NCBI RefSeq assembly: GCF_022865105.1
Contig: NZ_JAKNYM010000002.1
Span: 1,149,501-1,213,500, forward strand
Reading direction: 5' to 3'
Source: Sphingomicrobium astaxanthinifaciens
GTDB lineage: Bacteria > Pseudomonadota > Alphaproteobacteria > Sphingomonadales > Sphingomonadaceae
Length of the DNA: 64,000 nucleotides
The translations under genes and the position numbers were made by a program. This document shows, in pieces, positions 29,046-37,921 of the stretch (its first letter is position 1; the number at the start of each line of letters is the position of its first letter). Under the pieces are notes generated by a model. It was given only the letters and a program-made list of their open reading frames with translations, did not search any database and was not told where the DNA came from.

Positions 29046-29164
29046 CTCGTCGCCTTCGGTTGCAGCAGGGCCCGGTGGGTTCGCCCCCCCGCGCATCGCG
29101 CAGCCGGCGCGCGAACACAAGGGGGACGAGCCGAACGCACGGCAGCGCCGCGCGGTTGCCCGGC

Positions 29165-29806
29165 TCAGCTCTCGGCGGCGGCGAGGATGGCGGCGCGCAG
29201 CCGGGCGATCCCCATGCCCTTCTCGGAGGAGGTGACGTGGATCTCGGGATGCGCGGCGGGATGCTTGCGCGCCTCGGCCGCAACCGCGGCGAGGGTGGCC
29301 TCGAGCTCGGACTTCTTGACCTTGTCGGCCTTGGTCAGGACGAGGTTGTAATTGACCGCCGCGCCGTCGAGCATCTTCATCACATCGCGATCGACATCCT
29401 TGATGCCGCGCCGCGAATCGATGAGCAGCAGCGCGCGCTTCAAGGTGGTGCGGCCGCGCAGATAGTCGTTGATGAGGTGGCGCCATTGCTGGACCACCTT
29501 CACCGGCGCCTTGGCGAAGCCGTAGCCCGGCATGTCGACGAGGCGGATCTCGACCGGCTCGCCCGCCTCGAAATAGTTCAATTCCTGCGTGCGCCCCGGG
29601 GTGACCGAGGCGCGCGCCAGCTTCTTGCGCCCGGTAAGCGCGTTGAGCAGGCTCGACTTGCCCACGTTCGAGCGGCCCGCGAAGGCGATCTCGGGGGCGC
29701 CGGCCTCGGGCAGGAACTTGAGCGCGGGCGCCGAGAGCAGGAACTCGACCTTGCCGGTCAGCAGCCTGCGCGCGCGTTCCTCGAGGGTCGCGAGATCCTC
29801 GCTCAT
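29165..29806 (-). CDS. engB: Ribosome biogenesis GTPase EngB (YsxC/YihA)
   Basis: A 213-residue TrmE-Era-EngA-like GTPase. G1 is [13 protein letters not shown], the switch I Thr is in RTQELNYF, G3 is [11 protein letters not shown] and G4 is [10 protein letters not shown]. It assists large ribosomal subunit assembly. It follows yidC by ATGA overlap. Confidence 0.96.
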   Translation of the reverse strand: MSEDLATLEERARRLLTGKVEFLLSAPALKFLPEAGAPEIAFAGRSNVGKSSLLNALTGRKKLARASVTPGRTQELNYFEAGEPVEIRLVDMPGYGFAKAPVKVVQQWRHLINDYLRGRTTLKRALLLIDSRRGIKDVDRDVMKMLDGAAVNYNLVLTKADKVKKSELEATLAAVAAEARKHPAAHPEIHVTSSEKGMGIARLRAAILAAAES

Positions 29807-31536
29807 GTGCCCTTCGGGTGGGCGCCTGCCTTCATCCCGTCCTTTTCAAGGTCGTACTTGTGGTAGAGCCACTTCTGCTGGGCGATGGTGAGGATGTTCG
29901 AGACTACCCAGTAGAGCTGGAGCCCCGCCGCGAAGGGCGCCATGATGAACATCAGGATCCACGGCATGATCCCGAACACCTGCTTCTGGATATCGTCCAT
30001 TGGCGCCGGGTTGAGGCGGAACTGGAGCCACATGGTGACGCCGAGCAGGATCGGCAGGATGCCGATGGCGAGGAAGCCCGGGGGGTCGAAGGGCAGCAGC
30101 CCGAACAGGTTGACCGGGGTCAGCGGGTCGGGTGCCGACAGGTCCTGGAGCCACAGCGCGAAGGGCTGGTGGCGCATCTCGACCGAGACCAGCAGCACCT
30201 TGTAGAGCGCATAGAAGATCGGGATCTGCAGGAAGATCGGCAGGCAGCCCGCGGCGGGGTTGAGCTTTTCCTCCTGGTAGAGCTTGAGCATTTCCTGCTG
30301 GAAGCGCGGCTTGTCGTCCTTGTAGCGCTCCTGCAGCGCCTTCATCTTGGGCTGGATGCGGCGCATCCCCGCCATCGAGCGGAACTGCTTGTTGGCGAGC
30401 GGGTAGAGCGCGAAGCGCACCAGCACGGTCATGATGATGATCGCCACGCCGAAGTTGCCGGTGAGCTGGAAGAAGAAGCGCAGCAGGTCGAAGATCGGCC
30501 GCATGAACCATTCGAACCAGCCCCAGTCGATCGCCTTCGACAGCTTGGGGATGCCGGCATCCTCATAGGCGTCGAGCACGCCCTTTTCCTTGGCGCCGGC
30601 GACGAGCCGCGCGGTGAAGGTGCTGGCCTGTCCCGGCTGGAGGAGGACGGGGTTGGCGAGATAGTCGGTCTGGAACGCGCCCGAGGGGGTCTGGCGCATC
30701 GTTGCCGTGACCACCTCGCGCTGGTCGGGGACCAGCGCGGTGAGCCAATATTTGTCGGTGAAGCCGAGCCAGCCGCCGGTCGAGGTGAAGCGTTCGCCAT
30801 TGACGCCCGCGTCCTCGAGGTCGTCGTAGCCGATGTCATAGTTGGCGGCATCGTCGAACACCCCCATGGGGCCGACGTGGACGGTCCAGAAGCTCTCGTC
30901 GGTCGAGGCCTCGGCGCGGCTGGCGAGCGCATAGGGGCGGATCGCCACCGCGTTGGCGCTGCGGTTCTCGACGCGCTGCGCGATGGTGAAGAGATAGTCG
31001 TCGTCGACCGCGATCTCGAGCAGGAAGGTCTGGCCGCTGCCATTGTCCCAGCGCAGCGTGACCGGCTGTTCGGGGGTGAGCGTGTCGCGGTCGGCCTGCC
31101 AGCGGGTGGTCGGCCCGGGCACCTCGACGCCCTCGCCGCTCCAGCCATATTGTGCGAAATAGGCGCCCGCCGCGCCCGCGGGGGAGAGCAGGCGCACATC
31201 GTCGATGCCGTCGAGCGCGACATGGTGGCGGGTCATGGTGAGATCATCGAAGCGCGCGCCCGCAAGGTTGATCGAGCCGGTCAGGCTGGGGGTGCGCACG
31301 GCGACGCGGTCGGTATCGCCGAGCACCTCGACCATCTCGCGCATCTGCTCGCGCGTGTCGGGCCCCGCCTCGATGCCCACGTCGCTCGGCCCTGGGACAT
31401 CGACCACCTCGCCGTCCTGCACCGTCACGGTCTCGTCGGCGGCGGTCGGGAAATAGCGTTCGCTCAGGAGCGACCAGCCGATCAGGACGATGGCGCTCAG
31501 CACGATGGCGAGCAGCATGTTGCGATTGTCGTTCAC
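29803..31536 (-). CDS. yidC: Membrane protein insertase YidC
   Basis: A 577-residue insertase of the Oxa1 family. One N-terminal membrane segment (about residues 7-25) precedes a ~300-residue periplasmic domain, then five membrane segments from about residue 345. Conserved stretches are [41 protein letters not shown] and [13 protein letters not shown]. The gene lies between yidD and engB, the normal order. Confidence 0.97.
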   Translation of the reverse strand: MNDNRNMLLAIVLSAIVLIGWSLLSERYFPTAADETVTVQDGEVVDVPGPSDVGIEAGPDTREQMREMVEVLGDTDRVAVRTPSLTGSINLAGARFDDLTMTRHHVALDGIDDVRLLSPAGAAGAYFAQYGWSGEGVEVPGPTTRWQADRDTLTPEQPVTLRWDNGSGQTFLLEIAVDDDYLFTIAQRVENRSANAVAIRPYALASRAEASTDESFWTVHVGPMGVFDDAANYDIGYDDLEDAGVNGERFTSTGGWLGFTDKYWLTALVPDQREVVTATMRQTPSGAFQTDYLANPVLLQPGQASTFTARLVAGAKEKGVLDAYEDAGIPKLSKAIDWGWFEWFMRPIFDLLRFFFQLTGNFGVAIIIMTVLVRFALYPLANKQFRSMAGMRRIQPKMKALQERYKDDKPRFQQEMLKLYQEEKLNPAAGCLPIFLQIPIFYALYKVLLVSVEMRHQPFALWLQDLSAPDPLTPVNLFGLLPFDPPGFLAIGILPILLGVTMWLQFRLNPAPMDDIQKQVFGIMPWILMFIMAPFAAGLQLYWVVSNILTIAQQKWLYHKYDLEKDGMKAGAHPKGT

Positions 31537-31554
31537 GTCGAATTTCCGTTTCGT

Positions 31555-31767
31555 CTACGGGACCGGATCATGACCCTGTCCCCCCCAGGGATGGCAGCGG
31601 CAGATCCGCTTGGTGGCGAGCCAGCTGCCCTTCAGCGCGCCATAGCGCTTCCAGGCGGTGATGGCATAGGCCGAACAGCTCGGCTGGTAACGGCAGGTCG
31701 GCGGCAGGATCCGCGAGGGCCCCTTCTGCCAGCCCGCGGCGATCCAGATGAGCAGCTTGGCGATCAT
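31555..31767 (-). CDS. yidD: Membrane protein insertion efficiency factor YidD
   Basis: A 70-residue protein with the CRYQPSCSAYAITAWKRYGALKG core and the WHPWGGxGxDPVP-like tail (here CHPWGGQGHDPVP). YidD proteins aid YidC-dependent membrane insertion. The ATG overlaps the rnpA stop (ATGA). Confidence 0.93.
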   Translation of the reverse strand: MIAKLLIWIAAGWQKGPSRILPPTCRYQPSCSAYAITAWKRYGALKGSWLATKRICRCHPWGGQGHDPVP

Positions 31768-32096
31768 CGCGTCGCCGCCCGCGCGAGCGCGGCCTCGAGT
31801 TCGGCGCGCAGCGTGGCGAAATCGCGCTCGACCCCGCGCTGGCGCCCGATCAGCACATGGTCCGCCCCCGGGCTACCCAGATGCGGCAACGCCGCCCGAG
31901 CGAGTTCGCGCAGGCGGCGTTTCATCCGGTTGCGGGTGACCGCATTGCCGACCTTCTTCGAGACGGTGTAGCCGACGCGCATCGCGTCACTGCCGTCGCG
32001 CCGGTCGTGGACCAGCAGCACGAAGCCGGGAGTCGCGACCCGCTTGCCCGCGTTGGCGGCAAGGAAGTCGCGGCGGGCCCGGATCGTCGAAATCAG
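31764..32096 (-). CDS. rnpA: Ribonuclease P protein component, non-standard start
   Basis: A protein of about 110 residues with the RnpA pattern: [15 protein letters not shown] near the start, then [20 protein letters not shown] (RNR signature) and [11 protein letters not shown]. It supports the catalytic RNA in tRNA 5' maturation. In this frame there is no ATG, GTG or TTG between the rpmH coding part and the conserved domain. The most plausible starts are CTG at 32096-32094, which overlaps the rpmH stop as CTGA, or ATT at 32093. The start coordinate is therefore inferred. It is coupled to rpmH upstream and yidD downstream. Confidence 0.85.
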   Translation of the reverse strand: MISTIRARRDFLAANAGKRVATPGFVLLVHDRRDGSDAMRVGYTVSKKVGNAVTRNRMKRRLRELARAALPHLGSPGADHVLIGRQRGVERDFATLRAELEAALARAATR

Positions 32097-32227
32097 GCGC
32101 TGAGCTTCTTGCGGCCCTTGGCGCGGCGACGCGCCAGGATCTTGCGACCGCTGGCATCGGCCATGCGGGTGCGGAACCCGTGACGACGCTTGCGGACGAG
32201 GTTCGAGGGCTGGAAAGTGCGCTTCAT
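32093..32227 (-). CDS. rpmH: 50S ribosomal protein L34
   Basis: A 44-residue basic protein: [20 protein letters not shown], then [24 protein letters not shown] by position 32096, the full L34 sequence pattern. It starts at ATG 32227 with GGGA a few bases upstream and heads the rpmH-rnpA-yidD-yidC-engB operon. Confidence 0.97.
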   Translation of the reverse strand: MKRTFQPSNLVRKRRHGFRTRMADASGRKILARRRAKGRKKLSA

Positions 32228-32270
32228 CGCTCATATCCCGATGCTGAGAATTCATTCGAATTCGATTGAA

Positions 32271-32309
32271 CAAAAAAGGGCCGCCCCAGTCAGTGAGTGG
32301 ACGCGGCCT
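32271..32309 (-). terminator. Intrinsic terminator-like hairpin in the rpmH leader
   Basis: On the minus strand GGCCGC (32308-32303) pairs with GCGGCC (32284-32279) around an 18-nt loop, followed directly by six Ts (32277-32272). The T run ends 44 bp before the rpmH start. It may end transcripts of the upstream membrane-protein gene or attenuate rpmH transcription. Confidence 0.55.
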
Positions 32310-32322
32310 CCCGTTGGGGGCG

Positions 32323-32351
32323 CCATTACTGCGCTCGGCGGCGTAAGTCAA
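32323..32351 (-). promoter_or_regulatory. Possible rpmH promoter
   Basis: TTGACT (32351-32346), a 17-bp spacer and TAATGG (32328-32323) on the minus strand. The -35 is good and overlaps the stop of the upstream gene; the -10 is weak. If used, the start site lies before the terminator-like hairpin at 32271-32309. Confidence 0.35.
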
Positions 32352-32683
32352 ATGTCCCGCGCCTCGCCCGCGTCGTGCCGGTCGTCGCGCAGCGCCTTGC
32401 GCAGCCGTTCGCGGCGCCGCGCCGACTTGCGGCGCAGCCCCCAGTCGGCCCAGCGCCCCGCCTCGGGCTGCCAGCGCTTGAAGCGGACATATTGCCGCCG
32501 CGCCCAGCGGCTGGTGCGCAGGCACAGCGCGAGCCCGGCGGCGAACACGAACACCCCCCCGGGGCCGGGCAGGAGGCCAATGATGGGCGAGACGAGAATC
32601 GTCAGCGCGCCGATCACGAAAACGATCGTGCGTCCCGGATCCCGATCGATCCATTTCTTTGCCGTCCCACCCATGGATGCCAT
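32348..32683 (-). CDS. Small PGPGW-like transmembrane protein
   Basis: A 111-residue protein with two membrane segments (about residues 18-35 and 42-55) joined by the turn GLLPGPGGVFVF, which resembles the PGPGW family of putative membrane proteins although the last residue is Gly, not Trp. A strongly basic tail with many Arg residues follows (about 56-111), probably cytoplasmic. Function unknown. It lies upstream of rpmH on the same strand and is divergent from comM. Another ATG three codons later is possible. Confidence 0.65.
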   Translation of the reverse strand: MASMGGTAKKWIDRDPGRTIVFVIGALTILVSPIIGLLPGPGGVFVFAAGLALCLRTSRWARRQYVRFKRWQPEAGRWADWGLRRKSARRRERLRKALRDDRHDAGEARDI

Positions 32684-32828
32684 GTGGCGACTGCGCGCGA
32701 TTCTCTCAAGACGGCAGCCCGGTTTTTTCGGTGCCGCTTGCCAGCAGCGCGCACCGCGCTAGGGTGGGGCGGCCGAAGCCAGGGGGACGATTGCCGCAAA
32801 TCCGCCATGCCCGCAGGGCGCCTCACTG

Positions 32829-34336
32829 ATGGTCGCGATCGTCGATACGGTCGCCTATCTCGGGCTTGAGGCGCGCGCCGTCGAATGCCAGGTGCAGCTG
32901 AGCGCCGGGATCCCCAATTTCATCATCGTCGGGCTGCCCGACAAGGCGGTGGCCGAGAGCCGCGAACGGGTGCGCAGCGCGCTCTCCGCGATCGGGCTGG
33001 CGCTGCCGCCCAAGCGGGTGACGGTCAACCTCTCGCCCGCCGACCTGCCCAAGGAGGGGTCGCATTTCGACCTGCCGATCGCGCTCGGGCTGCTCGCCGC
33101 CATGGGGGTGGTCGATGCCGAGATGCTGTCGCATTATGTCGCGGTCGGCGAACTCGGGCTCGACGGGCGGATCGCGGCCTCCCCCGGGGTGCTGCTGGCG
33201 GCGATCCATGCGAGCGCGCGCGAGCAGGGGCTGATCTGTCCCCACGCGCAGGGCGCCGAGGCCCGCTGGGCGGGCGAGGTCGAGGTCATCGCGCCGCGCG
33301 ACCTGCTCGGGCTGCTCGCGCATTTCAAGGGCACCGCCCCACTGGAGATGCCCGCGGCGGGCGAGGCCGAGGAACTTGTCGGGGGCCCGACCTGCGCAGC
33401 GTGAAGGGGCAGGAGACGCCCAAGCGCGCACTCGAGATCGCCGCGGCGGGGGGGCACAATCTGCTGATGAGCGGGCCGCCGGGGTCGGGCAAGTCGCTGC
33501 TCGCCAGCTGCCTGCCCTCGATCCTGCCGCCGCTCGAACCCTCGGAGGCGCTCGAGGTGTCGATGATCGCCAGCGGGGCGGGCACGCTCGAGGGCGGGAA
33601 GCTCAAGCGGCGGCGCCCGTTCCGCGACCCGCACCACAGTGCGAGCATGCCCGCGCTGGTGGGCGGCGGGCTCAAGGTCCGCCCCGGCGAGATCAGCCTC
33701 GCGCACCTCGGGGTCCTGTTCCTCGACGAACTGCCCGAATTCCAGCGCGCGACGCTCGATTCGCTGCGCCAGCCGCTCGAGACGGGGACGGTCAGCGTGG
33801 CCCGCGCCAACGCGCATCTGAGCTTTCCCGCGCGGGTCCAGCTCGTCGCGGCGATGAACCCGTGCCGCTGCGGCCATCTCGGCGATGCGGCGCGGGCGTG
33901 CAGCCGGGCCCCGCGCTGCGCCGCCGATTACCAGGCGCGCATCTCGGGCCCGCTGCTCGACCGCATCGACCTGCACGTCGAGGTGGCGGCGGTGAGCGCG
34001 ATGGACCTGACGCTGCCCCCGCCCGCCGAAGGCAGCGCCGAGGTCGCCGAGCGCGTCGCGCGCGCGCGCGCCGTGCAGGCGGCGCGCTATGGCGAGGCGG
34101 GCGCGCGCACCAACGCCGAGGCGAGCGCGGAGGCGATCGAGGCGCATGCCGCGCCCGACGAAGCGGGGGCGCGGCTGCTGGCCGAGGCGGCGGGAGCGAT
34201 GCACCTGTCGGCGCGCGCCTATCACCGCGTCCTCAAGGTGGCGCGGACCATCGCCGATCTCGCCGCGGCGGAGACGGTCGGGCGGATCCACATCGCCGAG
34301 GCGCTGCCCTACCGCCACCAGCCCCCGCGCGCCTAG
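32829..34336 (+). pseudogene. comM: comM/yifB Mg-chelatase-like AAA+ gene with a one-base frameshift
   Basis: The first frame (32829-33404) reads the ComM N-terminal domain: GIPNFIIVGLPDKAVAESRERVR, PADLPKEGSHFDLPIALGLL and GELGLDGRI. It runs into TGA just after a run of five Gs at 33381-33385. From 33386 the frame one base back continues DLRSVKGQETPKRALEIAAAG, Walker A GPPGSGKS, Walker B LFLDELPEF, MNPCRCGHLGD and DRIDLHVEV to 34336. One additional G in the run would restore a 502-residue protein, the normal length for ComM, a helicase for branch migration during transformation. It is either a true mutation, a sequencing error or, less likely, translational frameshifting. The stop overlaps that of the convergent methyltransferase. 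Confidence 0.88.
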
Positions 34337-35253
34337 GGATAGCAGGCCTCGGCGATCGCGCGGACGTGGCGCAGGTCGGTGCCGCAGCAGCCGCCGAGGA
34401 CATGTAGGTCGGCGAAGCGCTCGACCAGCCGGGCATGGCTGGCGGCCAGTTCATCGGGGTCGCCCGCGTCGAGCTCGGTCGCGGCCTCGAGCTCGGCATG
34501 GCTGCGGCGCGAGGCGTTGCAGCGCAGCCCCCGCAGCCGCCCGATCCATGGCGCTCCCGGGTCGAGCGTGCGCGCGAAATGGTCGGGGTGCGCGCAATTG
34601 ACCATATAGTAAGCGGGGCCGGCGCGGGTCTGCGCGTCGACCGCGGCGATCGCCTCGCCCAGCGCGGTTCCCTCGGGCAGGCGGCCGTCGGTCTCGACGG
34701 TGAAGCTGATCACGCAGGGCAGGCCCGCGGCGCGCGCGGCCTCGGCGATGCCGACCGCCTCGGCGACGGTGGTGATGGTGATGCCGCTGACGAGGTCGAC
34801 CTGCTCCTCGGCGAAGATGTCGATTTGCCAGCGGTGATAGGCGGCCGCCTCGCGCGCGCTCGTCGGCGCGTCCGCCCGGTAGCCGTCGCCGCGCGGCCCG
34901 AGGCATCCCGAGAGCACAATCGGGATCGCGCGGTCCTGCTCGATGCGCAATTCGTCGAGCAGGCGGATCGCGCGATGGTTGCGCTCGGCGAGCGCCTCGA
35001 GGCTGAGCCCGAGCGGGGCGGCCCAGTCGGGGCTGGCGCGCCAGGTCGGGCTCTCGAGCAGGAAGCCGACCCCGTGCGTCTCGGCAAGGTCGAGGAAGCC
35101 GCGATAATAGTCGAGCAGCGCATTCTCGCGGTGGCCGCCGTCGATCAGCGTGATCGCCGAGAAATGCGGCAGCGCGTAGCCGTGGTTGTAGAGGAAGTCG
35201 GTTTCGAGCCCGCCGTCGGTGAGGAAGGGGGCCTCGAGCTGGGGGAGGTACAT
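34333..35253 (-). CDS. Homocysteine S-methyltransferase-family protein
   Basis: A 306-residue TIM-barrel protein with the three zinc-ligand cysteines of the family: Cys220 in MVNCAHP and Cys289-Cys290 in GGCCGTD. The N terminus FLTDGGLETDFLYN is also typical. Members transfer a methyl group from a donor such as S-methylmethionine or betaine to homocysteine; the donor here cannot be read from sequence. There is no cobalamin or folate domain. The ATG at 35253 is chosen over one ten codons upstream because the family begins at this point. It is convergent with comM, sharing the CTAG stop palindrome. Confidence 0.85.
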   Translation of the reverse strand: MYLPQLEAPFLTDGGLETDFLYNHGYALPHFSAITLIDGGHRENALLDYYRGFLDLAETHGVGFLLESPTWRASPDWAAPLGLSLEALAERNHRAIRLLDELRIEQDRAIPIVLSGCLGPRGDGYRADAPTSAREAAAYHRWQIDIFAEEQVDLVSGITITTVAEAVGIAEAARAAGLPCVISFTVETDGRLPEGTALGEAIAAVDAQTRAGPAYYMVNCAHPDHFARTLDPGAPWIGRLRGLRCNASRRSHAELEAATELDAGDPDELAASHARLVERFADLHVLGGCCGTDLRHVRAIAEACYP

Positions 35254-35340
35254 GGCCGTGCTCCTTCGCGTCGATGATAGCATGGCGCGGCGAGTCGGCC
35301 CGCGAGGGGCGGGGGCGGCGGCGAGGCGGGCAATCGACGA

Positions 35341-35369
35341 TTGCGTTGGGGCAGGCCATTCGCTAGGCG
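35341..35369 (+). promoter_or_regulatory. Possible tRNA-Leu promoter
   Basis: TTGCGT (35341-35346), a 17-bp spacer and TAGGCG (35364-35369), 18 bp before the tRNA. Both hexamers are only partial matches. Confidence 0.3.
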
Positions 35370-35386
35370 TCGCGGCGCTGGTCTCT

Positions 35387-35471
35387 GCCTCTGTGGCGGA
35401 ATTGGTAGACGCGATCGACTCAAAATCGATTTCCTTCGGGAGTGCCGGTTCGAGTCCGGCCAGAGGTACCA
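35387..35471 (+). tRNA. tRNA-Leu (anticodon CAA)
   Basis: An 85-nt class II tRNA with an encoded CCA end. The acceptor stem pairs GCCTCTG with CAGAGGT; the anticodon stem is ATCGA/TCGAT with loop CTCAAAA, giving anticodon CAA (35421-35423) for UUG codons. A variable arm (TTTCCTTCGGGAGT region) and a TTCGAGTCC T loop are present. Confidence 0.95.
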
Positions 35472-35536
35472 GCGGCGAAGGGCGCGAGCGGAAATTCCCC
35501 CTTCTCGCGCATTCGCGCGCTCGCTACGCTGCCGGA

Positions 35537-36691
35537 ATGGCCGAACCGCGACGATCCGACGAACCCATCGAGCTGCAGGACAGCCACACGCTCGAGGTCA
35601 AGCGCGTGCGGCTGCTCGCGGCGATCGCGCTGCTGCTCGGGGCGGGCTTCCTGTTCGCGCTGCCCTTCGCGCTCCAGGCCGGGGCGGCCTTCTTCCTGCC
35701 GGTGACCGCGGCGCTGGTGATCGCCATCGCGCTGGTGCCGGTGCTCGAATGGTTCGAGCGGCACGGGCTGTCGAGCGGGCTGGCGGCGATCATCTCGCTG
35801 CTGCTGTTCATCGCCTTCGCCAGCTTCGTCATCGCCTCGATCGTGCTGCCCGCGATCGACTATTTCGCGCTCATCCCCGAGCGGATCGACCGGATCCGCG
35901 AGACGGTGCTGCCGATCCTGCAATTCTATGCCGAGCTCGAAGCCTTCATCGAGGGCATCCTCGAGGATATCGCGCTGTCGGGGGGCGCCGAGGCGGCGGT
36001 CACGCTCGCGGCGCCCGATTCGCTGCTCGACCTGTTCGCCACCTCTGCGCCGGTCGCGATCATCCAGATGTTCTTCGCCATGCTGGTGATCTTCTTCTTC
36101 CTGTCGCGCTGGACGCGGATGCGCGAGCGCACCATCACCAGCCGCGGCAGCTTCGAGGGCGCGCTCACCACCGCGCGGGTGATCCAGCAGGTGGTCGATG
36201 CGACCTCGACCTATATCGGTACCATCACCTTCATCAACGTGACGCTCGGCACCATCGTCGCGCTCATCCTGTGGGCGATCGGGATGGACAGCCCGATCAT
36301 GTGGGGCGGGATCGTCGCGGTGACCAACTTCATTCCCTACCTGGGGCCGATCTTCGCCGCGATCCTGCTCGCAATCGGCGGGCTGATGAGCTTCGTCGAC
36401 GTCTGGGCCGCGCTGCTCCCGCCGCTGATCTTCATCGTGCTGCACAATATCGAGGCCAACGTGCTGACCCCGATGATCGTCGGCAAGCGGGTGCGGCTGT
36501 CGCCGCTGCTGATCCTGATCTCGCTCAGCCTGTGGGCGTGGATCTGGGGTTTTCTGGGGGCACTGCTCGCGGTGCCCTTGCTCATCATCATTAAAACGGT
36601 TTTCGCCGCAGCGGGCACCCCCGACATCGCCGGATTCCTGTTCGAGCACGGCACGCTGACCCATGTCGGCGAGGAAGAGGAAAAAGATTGA
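35537..36691 (+). CDS. AI-2E family transporter (YdiK/TqsA-like permease)
   Basis: A 384-residue membrane protein with about eight membrane segments and a short charged tail (EEEEKD). Family stretches are VTAALVIAIALVPVLEWFERHG near the start, the central IIQMFFAMLVIFFFLSRW, and the C-terminal VTNFIPYLGPIFAAI and NIEANVLTPMIVGKRVRLSP. The family was named for autoinducer-2 export, but members also carry out Na+/H+ antiport or unknown transport, so the substrate is open. The ATG at 35537 lies 65 bp after the tRNA; readings that start earlier run through the tRNA. Confidence 0.85.
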   Translation: MAEPRRSDEPIELQDSHTLEVKRVRLLAAIALLLGAGFLFALPFALQAGAAFFLPVTAALVIAIALVPVLEWFERHGLSSGLAAIISLLLFIAFASFVIASIVLPAIDYFALIPERIDRIRETVLPILQFYAELEAFIEGILEDIALSGGAEAAVTLAAPDSLLDLFATSAPVAIIQMFFAMLVIFFFLSRWTRMRERTITSRGSFEGALTTARVIQQVVDATSTYIGTITFINVTLGTIVALILWAIGMDSPIMWGGIVAVTNFIPYLGPIFAAILLAIGGLMSFVDVWAALLPPLIFIVLHNIEANVLTPMIVGKRVRLSPLLILISLSLWAWIWGFLGALLAVPLLIIIKTVFAAAGTPDIAGFLFEHGTLTHVGEEEEKD

Positions 36692-36700
36692 ATTTGGTCG

Positions 36701-36729
36701 TTGACAGGTGGCCGGGGCTGTCATAGTTC
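36701..36729 (+). promoter_or_regulatory. tRNA-Asp promoter
   Basis: A consensus -35 TTGACA (36701-36706), 17-bp spacer and TAGTTC (36724-36729), placing the start about 10 bp before the tRNA. This is the best sigma-70-like promoter I saw in the window. Confidence 0.55.
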
Positions 36730-36746
36730 GCCGCCACCACAGCGAT

Positions 36747-36823
<77 letters not shown>

Positions 36824-36960
36824 CTTTCCTGCAACGGAAAAGTGGCCCCTTCGCATCGCTTTCCCCACCGTTTGCCATCGCCGCCCGATCGAGGGCGTTG
36901 CCGCGCGCGCCGGTGGCGTGCTCGTCCGGGCTCGGCGCCCTTGTCCCAGCGCCAGGGCCC

Positions 36961-37182
36961 TCAGCGCCGGTGCCCGGTCTCCATCCACGCGAGCAAGGGC
37001 TTGAGCGGCGCGATCCACGCCAGCCCCGCGACGAGATAGAAGGGCATCTGCGCGAGCGCGGGCCAGTCGGCCACGAGGTCGAAGGCGAGCACCACCAGCA
37101 CGACATAGGCGGCAAGCCAGCCGAGCAGCAGCAGCATGCCGATCGCGACCCGCGACTTGGGCTGGTGTACGGGATCGTCCAT
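36961..37182 (-). CDS. DUF2842 small membrane protein
   Basis: A 73-residue protein with two membrane segments (about residues 10-35 and 42-60) and an ending PLLAWMETG, matching the DUF2842 pattern seen in alphaproteobacteria next to fau. Function unknown. Its ATG shares one base with the fau stop (TGATG), so the two are coupled. A longer in-frame reading from 37221 lies in fau and is rejected. Confidence 0.75.
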   Translation of the reverse strand: MDDPVHQPKSRVAIGMLLLLGWLAAYVVLVVLAFDLVADWPALAQMPFYLVAGLAWIAPLKPLLAWMETGHRR

Positions 37183-37772
37183 CAGTCGAATTCCTCGATG
37201 CCTCGCGGGCTGGCGAAACAATGCAGCGGCACGTCCCAGTCGTCATGCGGCAGGTCGCGGTCGAGCCGTTGCATCTGCCAGCCGATCCCGACGAACCGCG
37301 CCCCCGACAGCGTCGGTAGGACGCGGTCGAAATGGCCCTTGCCCTGGCCGAGGCGATAGCCGCGGTTGCCGACCGCGAGGAGCGGGACGAGGACGAGGTC
37401 GGGGGAGGCCTCGGGGCAGGTCGAGCGCGGCTGCTCGATGCGGTGCGGTCCCGGGATGTCGGGTTCGCCGGCGCGGTAGATGAAGCGCGCGAGGTCGTCC
37501 TCGAAGGTGGGGTAGGCGATGGTGCGCCCGAGCCGCTTGGCGCGCGCCAGCGCGGGGGCGGGCGAGATCTCGCCGCCGATCGGGGAATAGGCCCCGATCA
37601 CGCGCGCGGCGGCGAGCATCGGCGCGAGCAGGTCTGCGAGCTTTTCCTCGAGCGCGTGGCGGGTCGAGGATTCGAGGCTGCACACATAGCGGCGCCGCTG
37701 CTGGCGCACGATCCGCCGGATCTCGTCCTTGGTGGCATCGGGGGCCAGTTCTTGGGGTGACGGGACCGCCAT
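37182..37772 (-). CDS. fau: 5-formyltetrahydrofolate cyclo-ligase
   Basis: A 196-residue enzyme converting 5-formyl-THF to 5,10-methenyl-THF with ATP. It shows the N-terminal KDEIRRIVRQQRR, the folate-site YSPIGGEISP and the C-terminal signature as GYRLGQGKGHFDR, where family members more often read GYGxGYYDR. It lies downstream of zapA with the presumed 6S RNA between them, the usual arrangement in proteobacteria. Confidence 0.92.
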   Translation of the reverse strand: MAVPSPQELAPDATKDEIRRIVRQQRRRYVCSLESSTRHALEEKLADLLAPMLAAARVIGAYSPIGGEISPAPALARAKRLGRTIAYPTFEDDLARFIYRAGEPDIPGPHRIEQPRSTCPEASPDLVLVPLLAVGNRGYRLGQGKGHFDRVLPTLSGARFVGIGWQMQRLDRDLPHDDWDVPLHCFASPRGIEEFD

Positions 37773-37774
37773 GG

Positions 37775-37920
37775 TCGTTTGCCTCTTTATCCTCTGACGC
37801 CAGAACGTCAGGTGGGCGCCATATATCCCGGGCCAGGGCCCGGGCAGGGACAGCTCCCTAGGATGTAGAAAGCCTCAGGGATAGTCGTGGCTCGTGCCAG
37901 GCAGAACCCGTCGCCCTCCA
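37775..37920 (-). ncRNA. ssrS: Presumed 6S RNA
   Basis: The 149-bp gap between zapA and fau is where 6S RNA is encoded in many proteobacteria. On the minus strand the segment contains a CCCTGAGGC stretch, an AGGGA/TCCCT hairpin, a very stable CCCGGGCC/GGCCCGGG hairpin (about 37830-37847) and CTGACG/CGTCAG near the 3' side. 6S RNA mimics an open promoter and binds sigma-70 RNA polymerase in stationary phase. The call rests mainly on position; I could not fold the whole closing stem by eye, and the ends are approximate. Confidence 0.5.
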
Positions 37921-37921
37921 T

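Noticed and set aside
35254-35386. SAM or cobalamin riboswitch ahead of the homocysteine methyltransferase-like gene
   Set aside because: The 133-bp gap is GC-rich, shared with the divergent tRNA promoter, and shows no recognisable riboswitch core.
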